From: Penium margaritaceum
Taxonomy: Eukaryota; Streptophyta; Zygnematophyceae; Desmidiales; Peniaceae
NCBI GenBank assembly: GCA_023375785.1
Contig: SZWC01001609.1
Span: 162,276 to 197,907, forward strand
Length of the DNA: 35,632 bases
Direction of reading: 5' to 3'
Under the pieces are notes generated by a model. That model made no database searches, was not told the origin of the DNA, and saw only the letters and a list, made by a program, of their open reading frames with translations. This document shows positions 1 through 9,076 of the stretch, piece after piece. Positions within the stretch are counted from its first letter, which is position 1. The number at the start of each line of letters is the position of its first letter. Both the position numbers and the translations under genes were made by a program.

Positions 1-75
1 GAAGTGTAGCGCAACGGATAGCATGTTGGACTTAGGGACAACAGGTCCTGCGATCGAGCCTTGATGTGCGCAGGA
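1..75 (+). repeat. degenerate tRNA-like sequence with pol III box A and box B (possible SINE head)
   Basis: Positions 7-17 (TAGCGCAACGG) resemble an internal pol III box A. Positions 52-60 (GATCGAGCC) fit the box B consensus GWTCRANNC exactly, about 34 nt downstream, which is normal tRNA spacing. TGTTG at 24-28 can pair with CAACA at 39-43, but the loop is 10 nt instead of 7. The T-stem does not pair and no acceptor stem closes, so this is not a functional tRNA. A tRNA-derived SINE head or tRNA pseudogene is the best reading. The left edge is cut by the window start, so the 5' end cannot be judged. Confidence 0.35.
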
Positions 76-574
76 GGTTTTTTGACCTTCTAGCACAGGG
101 GAAGTTTCTTAGACATTTCTCCATGCATGAGGAGAGTGCGCCACTTGGCGGTCAGTGGATGCGCCAATTGGCGGACTGGTGAGGTGGTTTGGAGTGACCA
201 CCCCAAAAGTGTCACTGCCCACACACCTTAGAAGCCAGGCCTAGGACTATATGTACCAGGCTCATTCCTCATTCTAATTACACAATCTGGCCTTAGATGC
301 TCCTCACAGAGTTGTCCAACTAAGGAACAGTATAAAGAAGACACTGGTTGGTCTAAGCCCCAGGAGTTAGTCTTTGACTAGCACCTCGCGCTAAAGTGAC
401 CAAGTGTTAAGTGGACACAGTTGCTAGCAAGTGATTGCCTAGGAACTGCTCAGTGTGGAACCGTGATCCTGAGGGTGATATCTTCTCCTAGCTGAAATGC
501 TAGGAGCGGACGGCAGGTGCTATTGTGTCGGCCCTGTTTTTCTAGTCCGTTTGCCTCAGGCCGGTTGACACCTC
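76..574. other. non-satellite flank with no recognisable gene
   Basis: This is single-copy-looking DNA to the left of the satellite, with no sizeable open frame of its own. A palindromic motif occurs twice, 23 bp apart (137-151 and 160-174, TGCGCCA..TTGGCGG type). A TATAAA stands near 332, but nothing downstream suggests a gene. The satellite begins abruptly at about 575 (TGACCCGGCTTTGG). It may be the tail of a SINE or another dispersed repeat, which I cannot name from the sequence. Confidence 0.5.
485..506. other. 8-bp perfect hairpin
   Basis: CTCCTAGC (485-492) and GCTAGGAG (499-506) are perfect inverted repeats around the 6-nt loop TGAAAT. The hairpin lies about 70 bp before the satellite starts. 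No function is implied. It could belong to an older mobile element or be chance. Confidence 0.5.
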
Positions 575-1401
575 TGACCCGGCTTTGGTTTCTGTGACTC
601 GGCTTTGGTTTTTGTGACCTGGCGTTGGTTTTTGTGAACCGGCTTTGGTTTCTGTGACCCGGCTTTGGTTTCCGTGACCCGGCTTTGGTTTCGGTGTCCC
701 GGCTCTGGTTTCTGTGACCCGGCTTCGGTTTCTGTGACCTGGCTTTGGTTTCTATGCCCCTCCTTTGGTTTCTTTTACCCGGCTTTGGTTTCAAAGACCC
801 GGTTTTGGTTTCTTTGACCCAGCTTTGGTTTCTCTGATCCGGCTTTGGTTTCTGTGACCCAGCTTTGGTTTCTGTGACCCGGCTTTGGTTTCTGTGTCCT
901 GGCTTTGGTTTTCGTGACCCAGCTTTGGTTTCTGTGAACCGGCTTTGGTTTCTGTGACCCGACATTGGTTTCTCTGACCCGGCTTTGGTTTTTGTGACCC
1001 GGCTTTGGTTTCTGTGACCCGGCTTCGGTTTCTGTGACCCAGCTTTGGTTTCTGTGACCCATCTTTAGTATCTATGACCCCGGTTAGCCTTCGGTGACCC
1101 GGTTTTGGTCTCTGTGACCCGGCTTTGGTTTGTATATCCCGGCTTTGGTTTCTGAAACACAACTTTGGTTTCTGTGACCCGGCTTCGATTTCTGTGACCC
1201 GGCTTAGGTTGCTGTGACCCGGCTTTGGTTTGTGTGACCTGGCTTTGGTTTCTGTGACCCGACTTTGGTTTCTTTGACCCGACTTTGAATTCTTTGACCC
1301 GGTCTGGTTTTTGTGACCTTGCTTCGATTTCGGTGACCCGGCTTTGGTTTTTGTGACCCAGCTTTGGTTTCTGTGACCCGGCTTTGGTTTCTGTGACCCG
1401 C

Positions 1402-1841
1402 CTTCTGTTTCTTTGACCCGGCTTTGGTTTCCGTTACCCGGCTTTGGTTTCCTTGACCCAGCTTTGGTTTCAGTGATCCGGCTTTGGTTTTTGTTACCCA
1501 TCTTTGGTTTCTGTGACCCGGCTTTGGTTTCTGTGACCCGGGTTTGGTTTCTGTGACCCGGCTTTGGTTTCTGTGACGCGGCTTTGGTCTCTGTGACCCG
1601 GCTTTGGTTTCTGTGACCCGGCTTCTGTTTCTTTGACCCGGCTTTGGTTTCCGTTACCCGGCTTTGGTTTCCTTGACCCAGCTTTGGTTTCAGTGATCCG
1701 GCTTTGGTTTTTGTTACCCATCTTTGGTTTCTGTGACCCGGCTTTGGTTTCTGTGACCCGGGTTTGGTTTCTGTGACCCCGCTTTGGTTTCTGTGACCCA
1801 GCTTTGGTTTCTGTGACCCGGCTTTGGTTTCTGTGACCCGG
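1402..1841. repeat. 220-bp tandem duplication inside array A
   Basis: A run of distinctive variant units (CTTCTGTTT, TTCCGTTACCC, TTCCTTGACCC, TTCAGTGATCC, TTTGTTACCCATC, CCGGGTTTGG) starting at 1402 recurs in the same order from 1622. The spacing is 220 bp, or 11 units, with almost no differences. This indicates a recent unequal exchange of an 11-unit block. The right limit is approximate because the following units are close to consensus. Confidence 0.85.
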
Positions 1842-3317
1842 CTTTGGTTACTGTGACGCGGCTTTGGTCTCTGTGACCCGGCTTTGGTTTCTGTGACCCG
1901 GCTTTGGTGTATGTGACCCGGCTTTGGTTTTTGTGACCCGGCTTTGGTTTTTGTGACCCGGCTTTGGTGTCTGTGACCTGGCTTTGGTAATTGTGAACCG
2001 GCTTTGGCTTCTGTGACCCGGCTTTGTTTTCTTTGACCCGGGTTTGGTTTTTGTGACTTGGCTTTGGTTTCTGTGAACCGGCTCTGGTTTTTGTGATCAG
2101 CCTTGATTTCTGTGACCAGACCTTGGTTAATGTGACCCGGCCTTGGTTTCTGTGACCCGGCCTTGGTTTCTGTGACCCGGATTCGGTTTCTGTGACCCGG
2201 CTTCGGTTTTTGTGACCCGGCTTTGGGTTCTGTGACCCGTTTTTGGTTTTTGTGACCCGGTATTGGTTTCTGTGACCCGGCTTTGGTTTATGTGACCCGG
2301 CTTTGGTTTCTGTAACCCGGCCTTGGTTTCGGTGACCCGGCTTTGGTTTCTGTGACCCGGCTTTGGTTTCGGTGACCCGGCTTTGGTTTCTGTGACCCGG
2401 CTTTGGTTTCTGTGACCCGACTTTGGTTACTGTGATCCGGCTTTGGTGACTGTGACCTGGCTTTGGTTTCTGTGACCCAGCTTTGGTGTCTGCGAACGGC
2501 TTTGTTTTTCCGTGACCCGGCTTTGGTTTCTATGACCCAGGTTTGGTTTATGTGACCCGGGATTGGTTTTACTGACCCGGCTTTGATTTCTGTGACCCGG
2601 CTTTGGTTACTGTGACCCGGCTTTGGTTTCTGTGACCTGGCTTTGGTTTCTGTGACCCGGCGTTGGTTTGTGTGACCTCGATATGGTTTCTGTGACCCGG
2701 CTTTGGTTTCTGTGACCCGGCTTTGGTTTCTGTGACCCGGCTTTGATTTCCGTGAACCGGCTTTGGTTTCGGTGACCCGGCTTTGGTTTCTGTGACCCGG
2801 CTTTGGTTTCTGTGACCCGGCTTTGGTTTCTGTGACCCGGCTTTGGTTTCTATGACCCAGCTTTGGTTTTTGTGGCCCAGCTTTGGTTTATGTGACCCGG
2901 TTTTTGGTTTCTGTGACCTGGCCTTGGCTTCTTTGACCCGGCTTTGGTTTCTGTGACCCGGCTTTAGTTTCGGTGACCCGGCTTTGGATTCTGTGACCTG
3001 GCTTTGGTTTCTGTGACCCGGCTTTGGTTTGTGTGACCCGGCTTTGGTTTCTGTAACCCGGCTTTGGTTGTTGTGACCAGGCTTTGGTTTCTGTGACCCA
3101 GCTTTGGTTTTTGTGACCCGGCTTTGGTTTTTTTGATCCGACTTTGGTTTCTGTACCCTGGCTTTGGTTTTTGTGACCCGGTTTTGGTTTCTGTGACCAG
3201 GCTTTGGTTTCTGTGACTAGGCTTTTGTTTCCATGACCCGGCATTGGTTTGTGTGACCCGGCTTTGGTTTGAGTGACCCGGCTTTGGTTTTTGTGTCCCG
3301 GCTTTGGTTTTTGTGAC

Positions 3318-3322
3318 CCGGC
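3318..3322. repeat. target-site duplication CCGGC, left of element 1
   Basis: CCGGC stands immediately before the left LTR (TGTTAG...) and is repeated at 9733-9737 right after the right LTR (...GAACA). A 5-bp duplication is usual for Ty1/copia integrases. The left copy ends a satellite unit and the right copy restarts it, so the duplication is real and not an effect of the repeat background. Confidence 0.93.
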
Positions 3323-3960
3323 TGTTAGCTACTGAGCTAACCACCTCCGGCAGAGATGTCGCAAAACCAAAAAAGCTCACAATGGTTTTTACACCTTCTT
3401 CCTTTGCAGGTATGTGTCTTGCACCCCAAACTTAATCAGGCATACACTTCACCTTCAAGAGTACTAACGCCTTAGCATTACATCTCAAGAAGAGCTCAAG
3501 TCGTCAATACACAAGAGAGCATCAAGCAAGGGTTAATTGATCAGCATCCAAGACAAGTCCTTTTATAGCTGTCTGTCCAGTCCTAGAACTCAAAAGCACA
3601 TTCCTAAGAAGTGGCTTGACCCTGCCACATCACCAAAAGACTTGCGCTGTGGGCTTGACACATAAGCATCCTTGTGCCAAGGTGACTGATCAGCCGTGTT
3701 GCTTCCCAGAAGCAATGGACTTTCTTTCTTGGATTCTTCTAAAACAACCAAGATGTGCATGGAGCCAGGATCGAGCTTATGACCTCTCACTTGGCCAAAT
3801 CAACAAAATGGCCAAGTTAACCACTCACCTACATGGTGTACTCACAGGTCATATCTCACATGAGACAGAGCATAGTTGAGTCACCCTACAACAAATCCAG
3901 GGGTCATACCTCCACAAGGGGCAGAGCATTCCTGATCCGTCGTACAAGACTGAACAAGGN
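3323..3960 (-). repeat. 3' LTR of element 1 (right end lost at an N)
   Basis: It matches the right LTR at a constant offset of 5756 bp from 3323 to 3959. It then stops at the N, about 17 bp short of the LTR end, and the expected polypurine tract is also missing there. An inverted repeat (GTTAGCT, 4-nt loop, AGCTAAC) at 3324-3341 lies at the U5 end in element orientation. A minus-strand TATAAAAG lies at 3560-3567, placed as an LTR promoter would be. Open frames on either strand here also occur in the other LTR and look non-coding. Confidence 0.94.
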
Positions 3961-3978
3961 TTGCGTCAGTTTCCATTA

Positions 3979-4458
3979 TCATTCTCTATCTCTTGCGTTG
4001 ACCATGCCGATACCTTGCCTGCCCGCCTGGTGGAGATCCTTGTCCAATGGTTTTGTAAGCATGTCAGCCCGGTTCAGCTTGGTGCCGACATACTCCAGCT
4101 CCACTGTTTGCTTGTAGACCAAGTCCCGAGCATAGTGGTAGTGGATCTCGATGTGCTTCGTGCGCCTGGACAGAACTGGGTTCTTGGACATGTCAATCGC
4201 GCTCATGTTGTCAATCTTGATGATTGTTGCCGTTGCCTATGGTGCCTTCATCTCAGAGAGCAAGCTACGAAGCTACTGCAACTCTTTACACACCTCAGCC
4301 AATGCAATGTACTCCGCTTCAGCTGTTGACAGAGAGACACACTCCTGCTTGCGACTCACCCAACTGACAGCACCTCCATTTAGCATACACACAAAGCCGG
4401 AGGTGGATTTTCTGTCGTCGATATTGCCTCCCCAGTCAGCGTCGGTGTAGCACATGAG
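3979..4458 (-). pseudogene. RNase H region of element 1, two in-frame stops
   Basis: Copia-type RNase H that would degrade RNA in the hybrid during reverse transcription. YTDADWGG supplies the first acidic residue and is followed by STSGFVCML and SLSTAEAEYIAL with the catalytic Glu. Further on are DNMSAIDMSKNPVLSRRTKHIEI and the C-terminal GTKLNRADMLTKPL motif, in separate windows of the same frame. TAG at 4273-4275 lies after EVCKELQ and a second TAG at 4237-4239 lies 11 codons later. The frame ends at 3979-3981, about 20 bp before the N at 3960. Confidence 0.9.
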
Positions 4459-5820
4459 ACGGAGTGACGCGGATCCAGCGATGCCTCCAAACTGGAGTCC
4501 AGCGTGTCGCGTCCCCTTAAGGTAGCGCATGATGCGCTTCTCAGCCTGCCAGTGTAGTGGACCAGGATTGGCCACAAACCGGCTCACCTGCCCAACAGCA
4601 TGGGCTATATCTGGCCGGGTGGTGACCATGGCATACATCAGACTGCCTACTGCAGACTGATATGGGATGCCCAGCATGTCAGTTTTCTCCGCTTTGTTGG
4701 ATGGGGACATGGAGGTGGAGAGCTTGCACTCTGAGCTCATGGGTGTGCTAGCAGGCTTGCAATCGGCCATGTCGTATCGTTTGAGGATGGTGTTGATGTA
4801 CTTTGTCTGGTTCAGGCTGATGGTACCTGCGGCTCTGTCACGCTTGATGGCAATGCCAAGGTAGAAGTTAAGAGGACCCATGTCCTTCATTTTGAACCTG
4901 CTACTCAGCTGCCCCTTGAGACCGTCTAGCAACTGCGTTGAAGAAGAGCACAGAATCAGGTCATCGACGTACAAGGCGACCAACATAGTCCCTTTGTCGC
5001 TCTCATGCACGTACATGGTAGGGTCGTTGTCGCAGTGCATGAAGGACTCCTTGGCCATGAATGTATCCATCGCTTGGTACCAAAGTCATGGCGCTTGTTT
5101 TAGCCCATAGAGCGCCTTCACCAGCCTGCACACCTTGCCCTCGGGCGCATCAACCCCCTCTGGAACCTCCATCAACACCTCCTTGTCAAGTTTGCCGTAA
5201 AGGAAGGCTGTCTTGACATCCATCTGGTGGACCTCCATGTTCTTGGCAGCAGCAATGGCGAGCATTGACCGGATGGAGGCAAACGTCACAACGGGAGCAA
5301 AGGTCTCATCGTACTCTGCGCCAGGCCGTTGAGAGAACCCCTTTGCTACCACCCGTGCCTTGTACTTGTCTATCTTACCATCCTGTTTCCTTTTTACTTT
5401 CAGCACCCACTTGGAACCCACAACATGAGCGCCGACAGGTCTGTCCACCAGTACCCATGTCCCATTCTCCTCGATGGAGCTGAGTTCACTGCGAATTGCT
5501 TCATCCCACTCAGCTTTGTCAGGCCGCGCGAGTGCCTCTGCGACAGACGTTGGCTCCTCTTGAACCATGAACGAATAGTTGAAGCCTGTCCATTCACCCC
5601 TATCTGCATCGTAATGCTGCCGAGGAACTTTCAGACGTGAACTGCTCCTTGGACCTGCNTGTTTCCTTTTTACTTTCACCACCCACTTGGAACCCCCAAC
5701 ATGAGCGCCGGCAGGTCTGTCCACCAGTACCCATGTCCCATTCTCCTCGATGGAGCTGAGTTCACTGCGAATTGCTTCATCCCACTCAGCTTTGTCAGGC
5801 CGCGCGAGTGCCTCTGCGAC
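4459..5820 (-). pseudogene. reverse transcriptase region of element 1, broken by a stop and an assembly duplication
   Basis: RVT_2-type RT of copia elements. Visible are EWDEAIRSELSSIEENGTW at the start, QMDVKTAFLYG carrying the first catalytic Asp (codon 5218-5220), YGLKQAP, and the YVDD box (about 4960-4971), followed by GIPYQSAVGSLMY and RPDIAHAVG motifs of the thumb/connection. The frame is stopped by TGA at 5086-5088 directly after YGLKQAP, so the YVDD half is cut off from the first half. The first portion is also duplicated across the N at 5659. The catalytic motifs themselves are conserved, so decay is recent. Confidence 0.92.
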
Positions 5821-5934
5821 AGACGTTGGCTCCTCTTGAACCATGAACGAATAGTTGAAGCCTGTCCATTCACCCCTATCTGCATCGTAATGCTGCCGAG
5901 GAACTTTCAGACGTGAACTGCTCCTTGGACCTGC
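5384..5934. repeat. 275-bp direct duplication around the N at 5659 (assembly join)
   Basis: 5384-5658 and 5660-5934 are each 275 bp, differ at about three positions, and meet at the single N. They cover the linker and start of RT. As at 7324, this looks like overlapping contig ends that were not merged, not a biological tandem duplication. It happens to keep the reading frame, which makes the polyprotein look about 92 residues longer than it should be. Confidence 0.88.
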
Positions 5935-6171
5935 TTGCTGTTGCTGTTGATGTAGAGGCTGGAGGTTTGTTTTGTCGTCAATGGGGGGAGAGGTATCCTC
6001 CTCATGGTCTGGAGGATCAGATACGTCGGACTCGGAGGGTGATTCCTCCGAGTCATCTTCATCAGCTTCTCTCCCTGTTGTAGTACCCAGCCCATGCCAT
6101 TGTGCTGGTGCTTCATCTCCCTCCTCAAGAAGAGTGAGCCACTCTCCCTGTTTTGGAGTGTTCTCAAGTTC

Positions 6172-7092
6172 AAGAAGTTCTCCCTTACTCACTGAACGTT
6201 CGTGGAAATCCACGTCTTTACTGCGGATGACCTTCTTAGCTCCTAGGTCCCACATTCTATAAGCTCTGTGGGCGGTGTCATAGCCGATGAAAATACAATT
6301 TCGTGCTCTTGCATCGAGCTTTCCAGGACCCTCACCCGCCTGGACCTTGGCAAAGCCGGTGCAACCGAACACCTTGAGATGGGAGGCGTCCGGCTTCCTG
6401 TCCGACCATGCTTCTTGAGGTATCTTCAGTTGCTGTGTCTGCTTCTTCTTGCCTCTCCTTCGCAGAGCTGCTGCAGGTGTGAGGTTCACAAGATACGTAG
6501 CCGTGTGTGCTGCTTCAGCCCAGAACCTAGGAGGCAGCTTGGCGTCAAAGAGCATGCACCTTGTCATGCTAAGGAGGGTCTGATTCATCCTCTCTGCTAC
6601 GCCGTTGCTTTGAGGTGAGTAGGGAGTAGTTTTTTGGTGTTCAATGCCCTGTGCCTTGAGCCACTCCTTGCAGGCTTCGTACTCCCCCCCATTGTCCGTC
6701 CTGAATGCCTTCACCTTCCTTCCACTCTGTCGCTCAACCATAGCGATAAAGGCTTGCAGATTCTCCTTCACCTCACTTTTCTTTTTGAGAAAGTATATCC
6801 AGACCTTGCGGCTGTTGTCGTCGATGCATGTGAGGAAATATCTGCTGCCTCCATTGGACGGTATGCGAAAGGGACCACACACGTCAGAGTGGATGAGGTC
6901 AAGGGGTGCGAGAGCACGCGTACCATTACGCTTGAAAGGTTTCTTCTTGGCCTTGCCTTGAAGGCATGGCTCACACAAGATCCCAGCTCCCTCCGCCTCA
7001 TCACCTAGCTCCATCCCACGCACTAGCTCCTGCTTATCCATGAGTACCAGTGTGCGATGAGCCACGTGCCCAAAGCGCCTGTGCCACAGGTT
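6172..7092 (-). CDS. integrase region of element 1
   Basis: The pre-integrase zinc module is visible as LWHRRFGH followed by CEPC (an HHCC set over about 40 residues). The rve catalytic core follows with Asp in HSDVCGPF, Asp in FRTDNGGEY, and Glu in SPQSNGVAER, so all three acidic residues are present. The spacing between the last two is 33 residues, slightly shorter than the usual 35. Downstream is the copia-specific HLKVFGC...ARNCIFIGY region. A long acidic and Gln-rich linker (about 5930-6170) leads to RT. No stop is seen. Its activity produced the 5-bp target duplications. Confidence 0.93.
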
Positions 7093-7095
7093 CTC

Positions 7096-7552
7096 CGACG
7101 ATGTGTACTGGCTAGAATGAACAGCCTCGGTGGCTGCATTTGCGTCTGGTTTTGTTGCCGAATCTTCCGGTGCCACTGCTTCCGCTGCTCCAACATGTCC
7201 TTCGTCATCAGAGTCTGCATCGTTGCTCTCCTCATCGTCACTCCCGGCCAAAGATTCAGCCGTTGATGTTGTCTTGGTTTGCAAGACGTAGAGTCCATCA
7301 ACGCGAGGGACCTGTGCAACAACNCGACGATGTGTACTGGCTAGAATGAACAGCCTCGATGGCTGCATTTTCTTCTGGTTTTGGTACCAAATCTTCCAGT
7401 GCCACTGCTTCCGCTGCTCCAACATGTCCTTCGTCATCAGAATCTGCATTGTTGCTCTCCTCATCATCACTCCCGGCCAAAGATTCAGCCGTTGATGTTG
7501 TCTTGGTTTGGAAGACGTAGAGTCCATCAACGCGAGGGACCTGTGCAACAAC
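7096..7552. repeat. 228-bp direct duplication around the N at 7324 (assembly join)
   Basis: 7096-7323 and 7325-7552 are the same length and alike except for about 11 substitutions, and they meet exactly at the single N. They encode the protease-integrase linker twice. An equal-length duplication abutting an N is the signature of two overlapping contig ends placed side by side. About 5% difference suggests the ends came from different copies of the element or different alleles. Confidence 0.85.
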
Positions 7553-7624
7553 CTTCTTGGCAGGGTAGGAAATGGTGATGTCCTTGGTAGGGACTATCAC
7601 TGCTTCCTTCTCTGTAAAAACAAC

Positions 7625-7888
7625 TGTCATGCCATGGTTAGTTATCTTAGAGACAGAGAGCAGGTTGGCTGTGTAGGAGGGCAAGTAGACTACCCCCTCT
7701 AGCTTGAGGTCGGAGTCCGCACCGTTGACACCCACTGTGACCAGCTTGTCACCAATCCCCTCAGCTGCCTCAACCTTGCCGTTGGCGACTCTGAAGTTTT
7801 TGTTGCATGGAGCAAGAGAGATGAAGTCTCTCTTCTCATAGGTGGTGTGCTCGTTTGTACCCGAGTTAAGGCCGTAAGCTCCTGGCCT
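7625..7888 (-). pseudogene. aspartic protease region of element 1, catalytic Asp replaced
   Basis: This segment (residues about 288-375) has the copia protease layout. An active-site loop is followed by a VANG motif (321-324) and then by the YLPSYTANLLSVSKI stretch (355-369), whose LLSVS core is typical of these enzymes. At the active site the sequence reads GLNSGTNEH, so residue 295 (codon AAC, 7865-7867) is Asn where the family has the catalytic Asp. Retroelement proteases need this Asp in each subunit of the dimer, so the product should be inactive. The change is a single G-to-A type difference on the coding strand. Confidence 0.8.
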
Positions 7889-7954
7889 GAGTATCGCCCT
7901 CCCTTTGTTGGAGGCACACTCGGCCATCAAGCTTGTGGGATCCTTCCCACCATG

Positions 7955-8749
7955 TCCCCCTTGCCATTCATCCTCGTCTCCTCCCTCCTTCCTGGGTGCC
8001 TGGCACTCCCGAGCCCAGTGTCCAGCCTTACCACAGTTATGGCAGTTTCCTTGACGCTTTGGACCCCTTCCACCAGTGCCGTTGTTTCCCTTGTATCCAG
8101 AGGAGGAGGTATTACGAAAGGCACCGCTGCTTTGTGAGGCAAAGGCAGTCATGTTTGCTTCACTACTGCTGCGACACATGGCTTCATTCCGTACATACTC
8201 CGAGACGGTGGTGTAGGATACTTGCTCTTCTGTCCACCCTCCAATCACTGTGATCATGGGACCCCAGCTCTCCGGCAGCGTCATCAGAAAAATCATGGCC
8301 TGCATATCCAATTTCAGGTCCCATCCCATGCCGTTGGCTTGTTGCAAGAGAGTCTCAAACTTCTGCATAAAGGCGGAGACATCCTCCCCTTCACCAAGCC
8401 TCATACTGATGAGGTTTTGTAGAATGAAGAGACAGTTGGCAAGTGAGGAGGACTTAAACACCTTGCCCAGTTTGGCATATGCCGCGGTTGCCACTGTACA
8501 ACCACTGATGTGTGAGAGGACTGAGGGTTGTATGGAGGACACGAGAATGGCAAGAGCCTTCTTGTTGAGCTTGACCCATGCCACAAGGTTAGCACCCTCC
8601 TCCTTTGGTGCTGGGATACTTCCGTCAAAATATGCTAGCAAGTCTCTATCATCCATGATGATCTCGAACTGCCACTTCCAGAGAGCAAACCCCTCTCCAT
8701 CAAACTTGAGGATGGGAGAATGATTCCCTGATTCCCCTGTCTCTGCCAT
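7955..8749 (-). CDS. gag: Gag (capsid/nucleocapsid) region of element 1
   Basis: Residues 1-265 form the structural protein that packages element RNA. The N-terminus has the FDG-x2-FALWKWQFE pattern (residues 17-29) common to plant copia Gag. A helical middle region follows (about 60-200), then a Gly/Ser/Asn-rich linker, then a CCHC zinc knuckle at residues 236-249 (C236, C239, H244, C249; nucleotides 8003-8044). No stop or frameshift is seen in this part. It is the N-terminal part of the single gag-pol frame, with no separate stop or frameshift signal between Gag and Pol. Confidence 0.92.
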
Positions 8750-9061
8750 CCCTACACCTACAACTGCTACAGCTGCTGCACCTGTTGTTGATGCCGATGC
8801 ACCTGTGTTTGAGGCTGTTGTAGGCTGTTGGTGAGAAGAGGCAACTGCTGGCCCTGTTCACGTTGGCCGATGCAAGCAGATGTAGGCTGATGTAGGCTGA
8901 TGTAGGCTGATGTCAGCTCCTAAGGCAGAAAGGTGCAGATGTGTTGCATTCCCCTCCGGATGATGATTGACCTGCAAACAGAGAGGATGGGTGAGAGCGA
9001 AGGCGCTCTCACTGCTTGTGAATTTGGCGGTTGCGTGCGTGAAACTTCTCTAACCAGAGGA
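8750..9061 (-). other. 5' leader of element 1 between primer site and gag
   Basis: Untranslated leader in element orientation, about 310 bp. It contains a 10-bp motif repeated three times (TGTAGGCTGA, 8881-8910) and other CTG/TGT-rich short repeats at 8760-8840. It would be expected to hold packaging and dimerisation signals, but none can be recognised by eye. No coding frame precedes the gag ATG. Confidence 0.7.
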
Positions 9062-9076
9062 GTGGGCCCATAACCC
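9062..9076 (-). promoter_or_regulatory. primer-binding site for a 5' half of initiator-Met tRNA
   Basis: The plus strand reads GTGGGCCCATAACCC, which is the anticodon arm of plant initiator-Met tRNA as I recall it (stem GTGGG, loop CCCATAA with anticodon CAT, then CCC). The element's RNA is the minus strand, so it is complementary to that tRNA segment. The site begins 2 nt inside the LTR end at 9079, exactly where a primer site belongs. No TGGTATCAGAGC site (tRNA 3' end) is present in this leader. Drosophila copia is known to use a 5' half of initiator tRNA cut in the anticodon arm, and this layout matches that mode. Confidence 0.8.

Larger units (their letters stand above)
575..3322. repeat. 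20-bp satellite, array A (about 137 units)
   Basis: The sequence is head-to-tail copies of a 20-bp unit, consensus GGCTTTGGTTTCTGTGACCC on the plus strand. That strand is rich in G and T, with only one A per unit. Most copies differ by one to three substitutions. Occasional 19- or 21-bp units shift the register, for example near 1309 and 2090-2130. It contains an 11-unit (220-bp) duplication. The array is cut at 3322 by retrotransposon insertion and resumes at 9733 in matching phase after a 5-bp duplication, so A and B were once one array. Confidence 0.97.
3979..8749 (-). pseudogene. gag-pol polyprotein of copia element 1, inactivated
   Basis: A single reading frame begins with ATG at 8749 in a good context (G at -3 and +4) and runs to a stop at 3979-3981. 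It is broken by in-frame TGA at 5086-5088, TAG at 4273-4275 and TAG at 4237-4239. All three lie in the RT/RNase H part, and the reading frame is the same on both sides of each. Two assembly joins (5659, 7324) insert duplicate stretches of about 275 and 228 bp; the one at 7324 also shifts the apparent frame. The domain order is that of Ty1/copia. The clean frame outside these points and the low LTR divergence imply that inactivation is fairly recent. All products would act in cytoplasmic virus-like particles and in nuclear integration. Confidence 0.93.

Noticed and set aside
1-75. Functional tRNA gene
   Set aside because: The T-stem and acceptor stem do not pair and the anticodon loop would be 10 nt.
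575-3322. Telomeric or subtelomeric simple repeat
   Set aside because: The 20-bp unit has no TTTAGGG- or TTAGGG-type core. Subtelomeric or centromeric location is possible but cannot be shown from this window.
3616-4117. Plus-strand open frames of 87-94 codons across the left LTR
   Set aside because: The first is repeated in the right LTR at 9372-9635 and both are antisense to the element. There is no domain, so they are chance frames.
5070-5088. Programmed frameshift or readthrough between RT halves
   Set aside because: The frame is unchanged across the TGA, it lies in the middle of the RT palm where no such signal is known, and two further stops follow. Simple nonsense decay explains it.
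5384-5934. Biological duplication inside RT as a novel domain arrangement
   Set aside because: The duplicate halves have equal length and meet exactly at an assembly N, as they do at 7324. An artefact is much more likely.
5972-8723. Plus-strand open frames antisense to gag-pol (96-157 codons)
   Set aside because: They are shadows of the minus-strand polyprotein, which has clear domain motifs.
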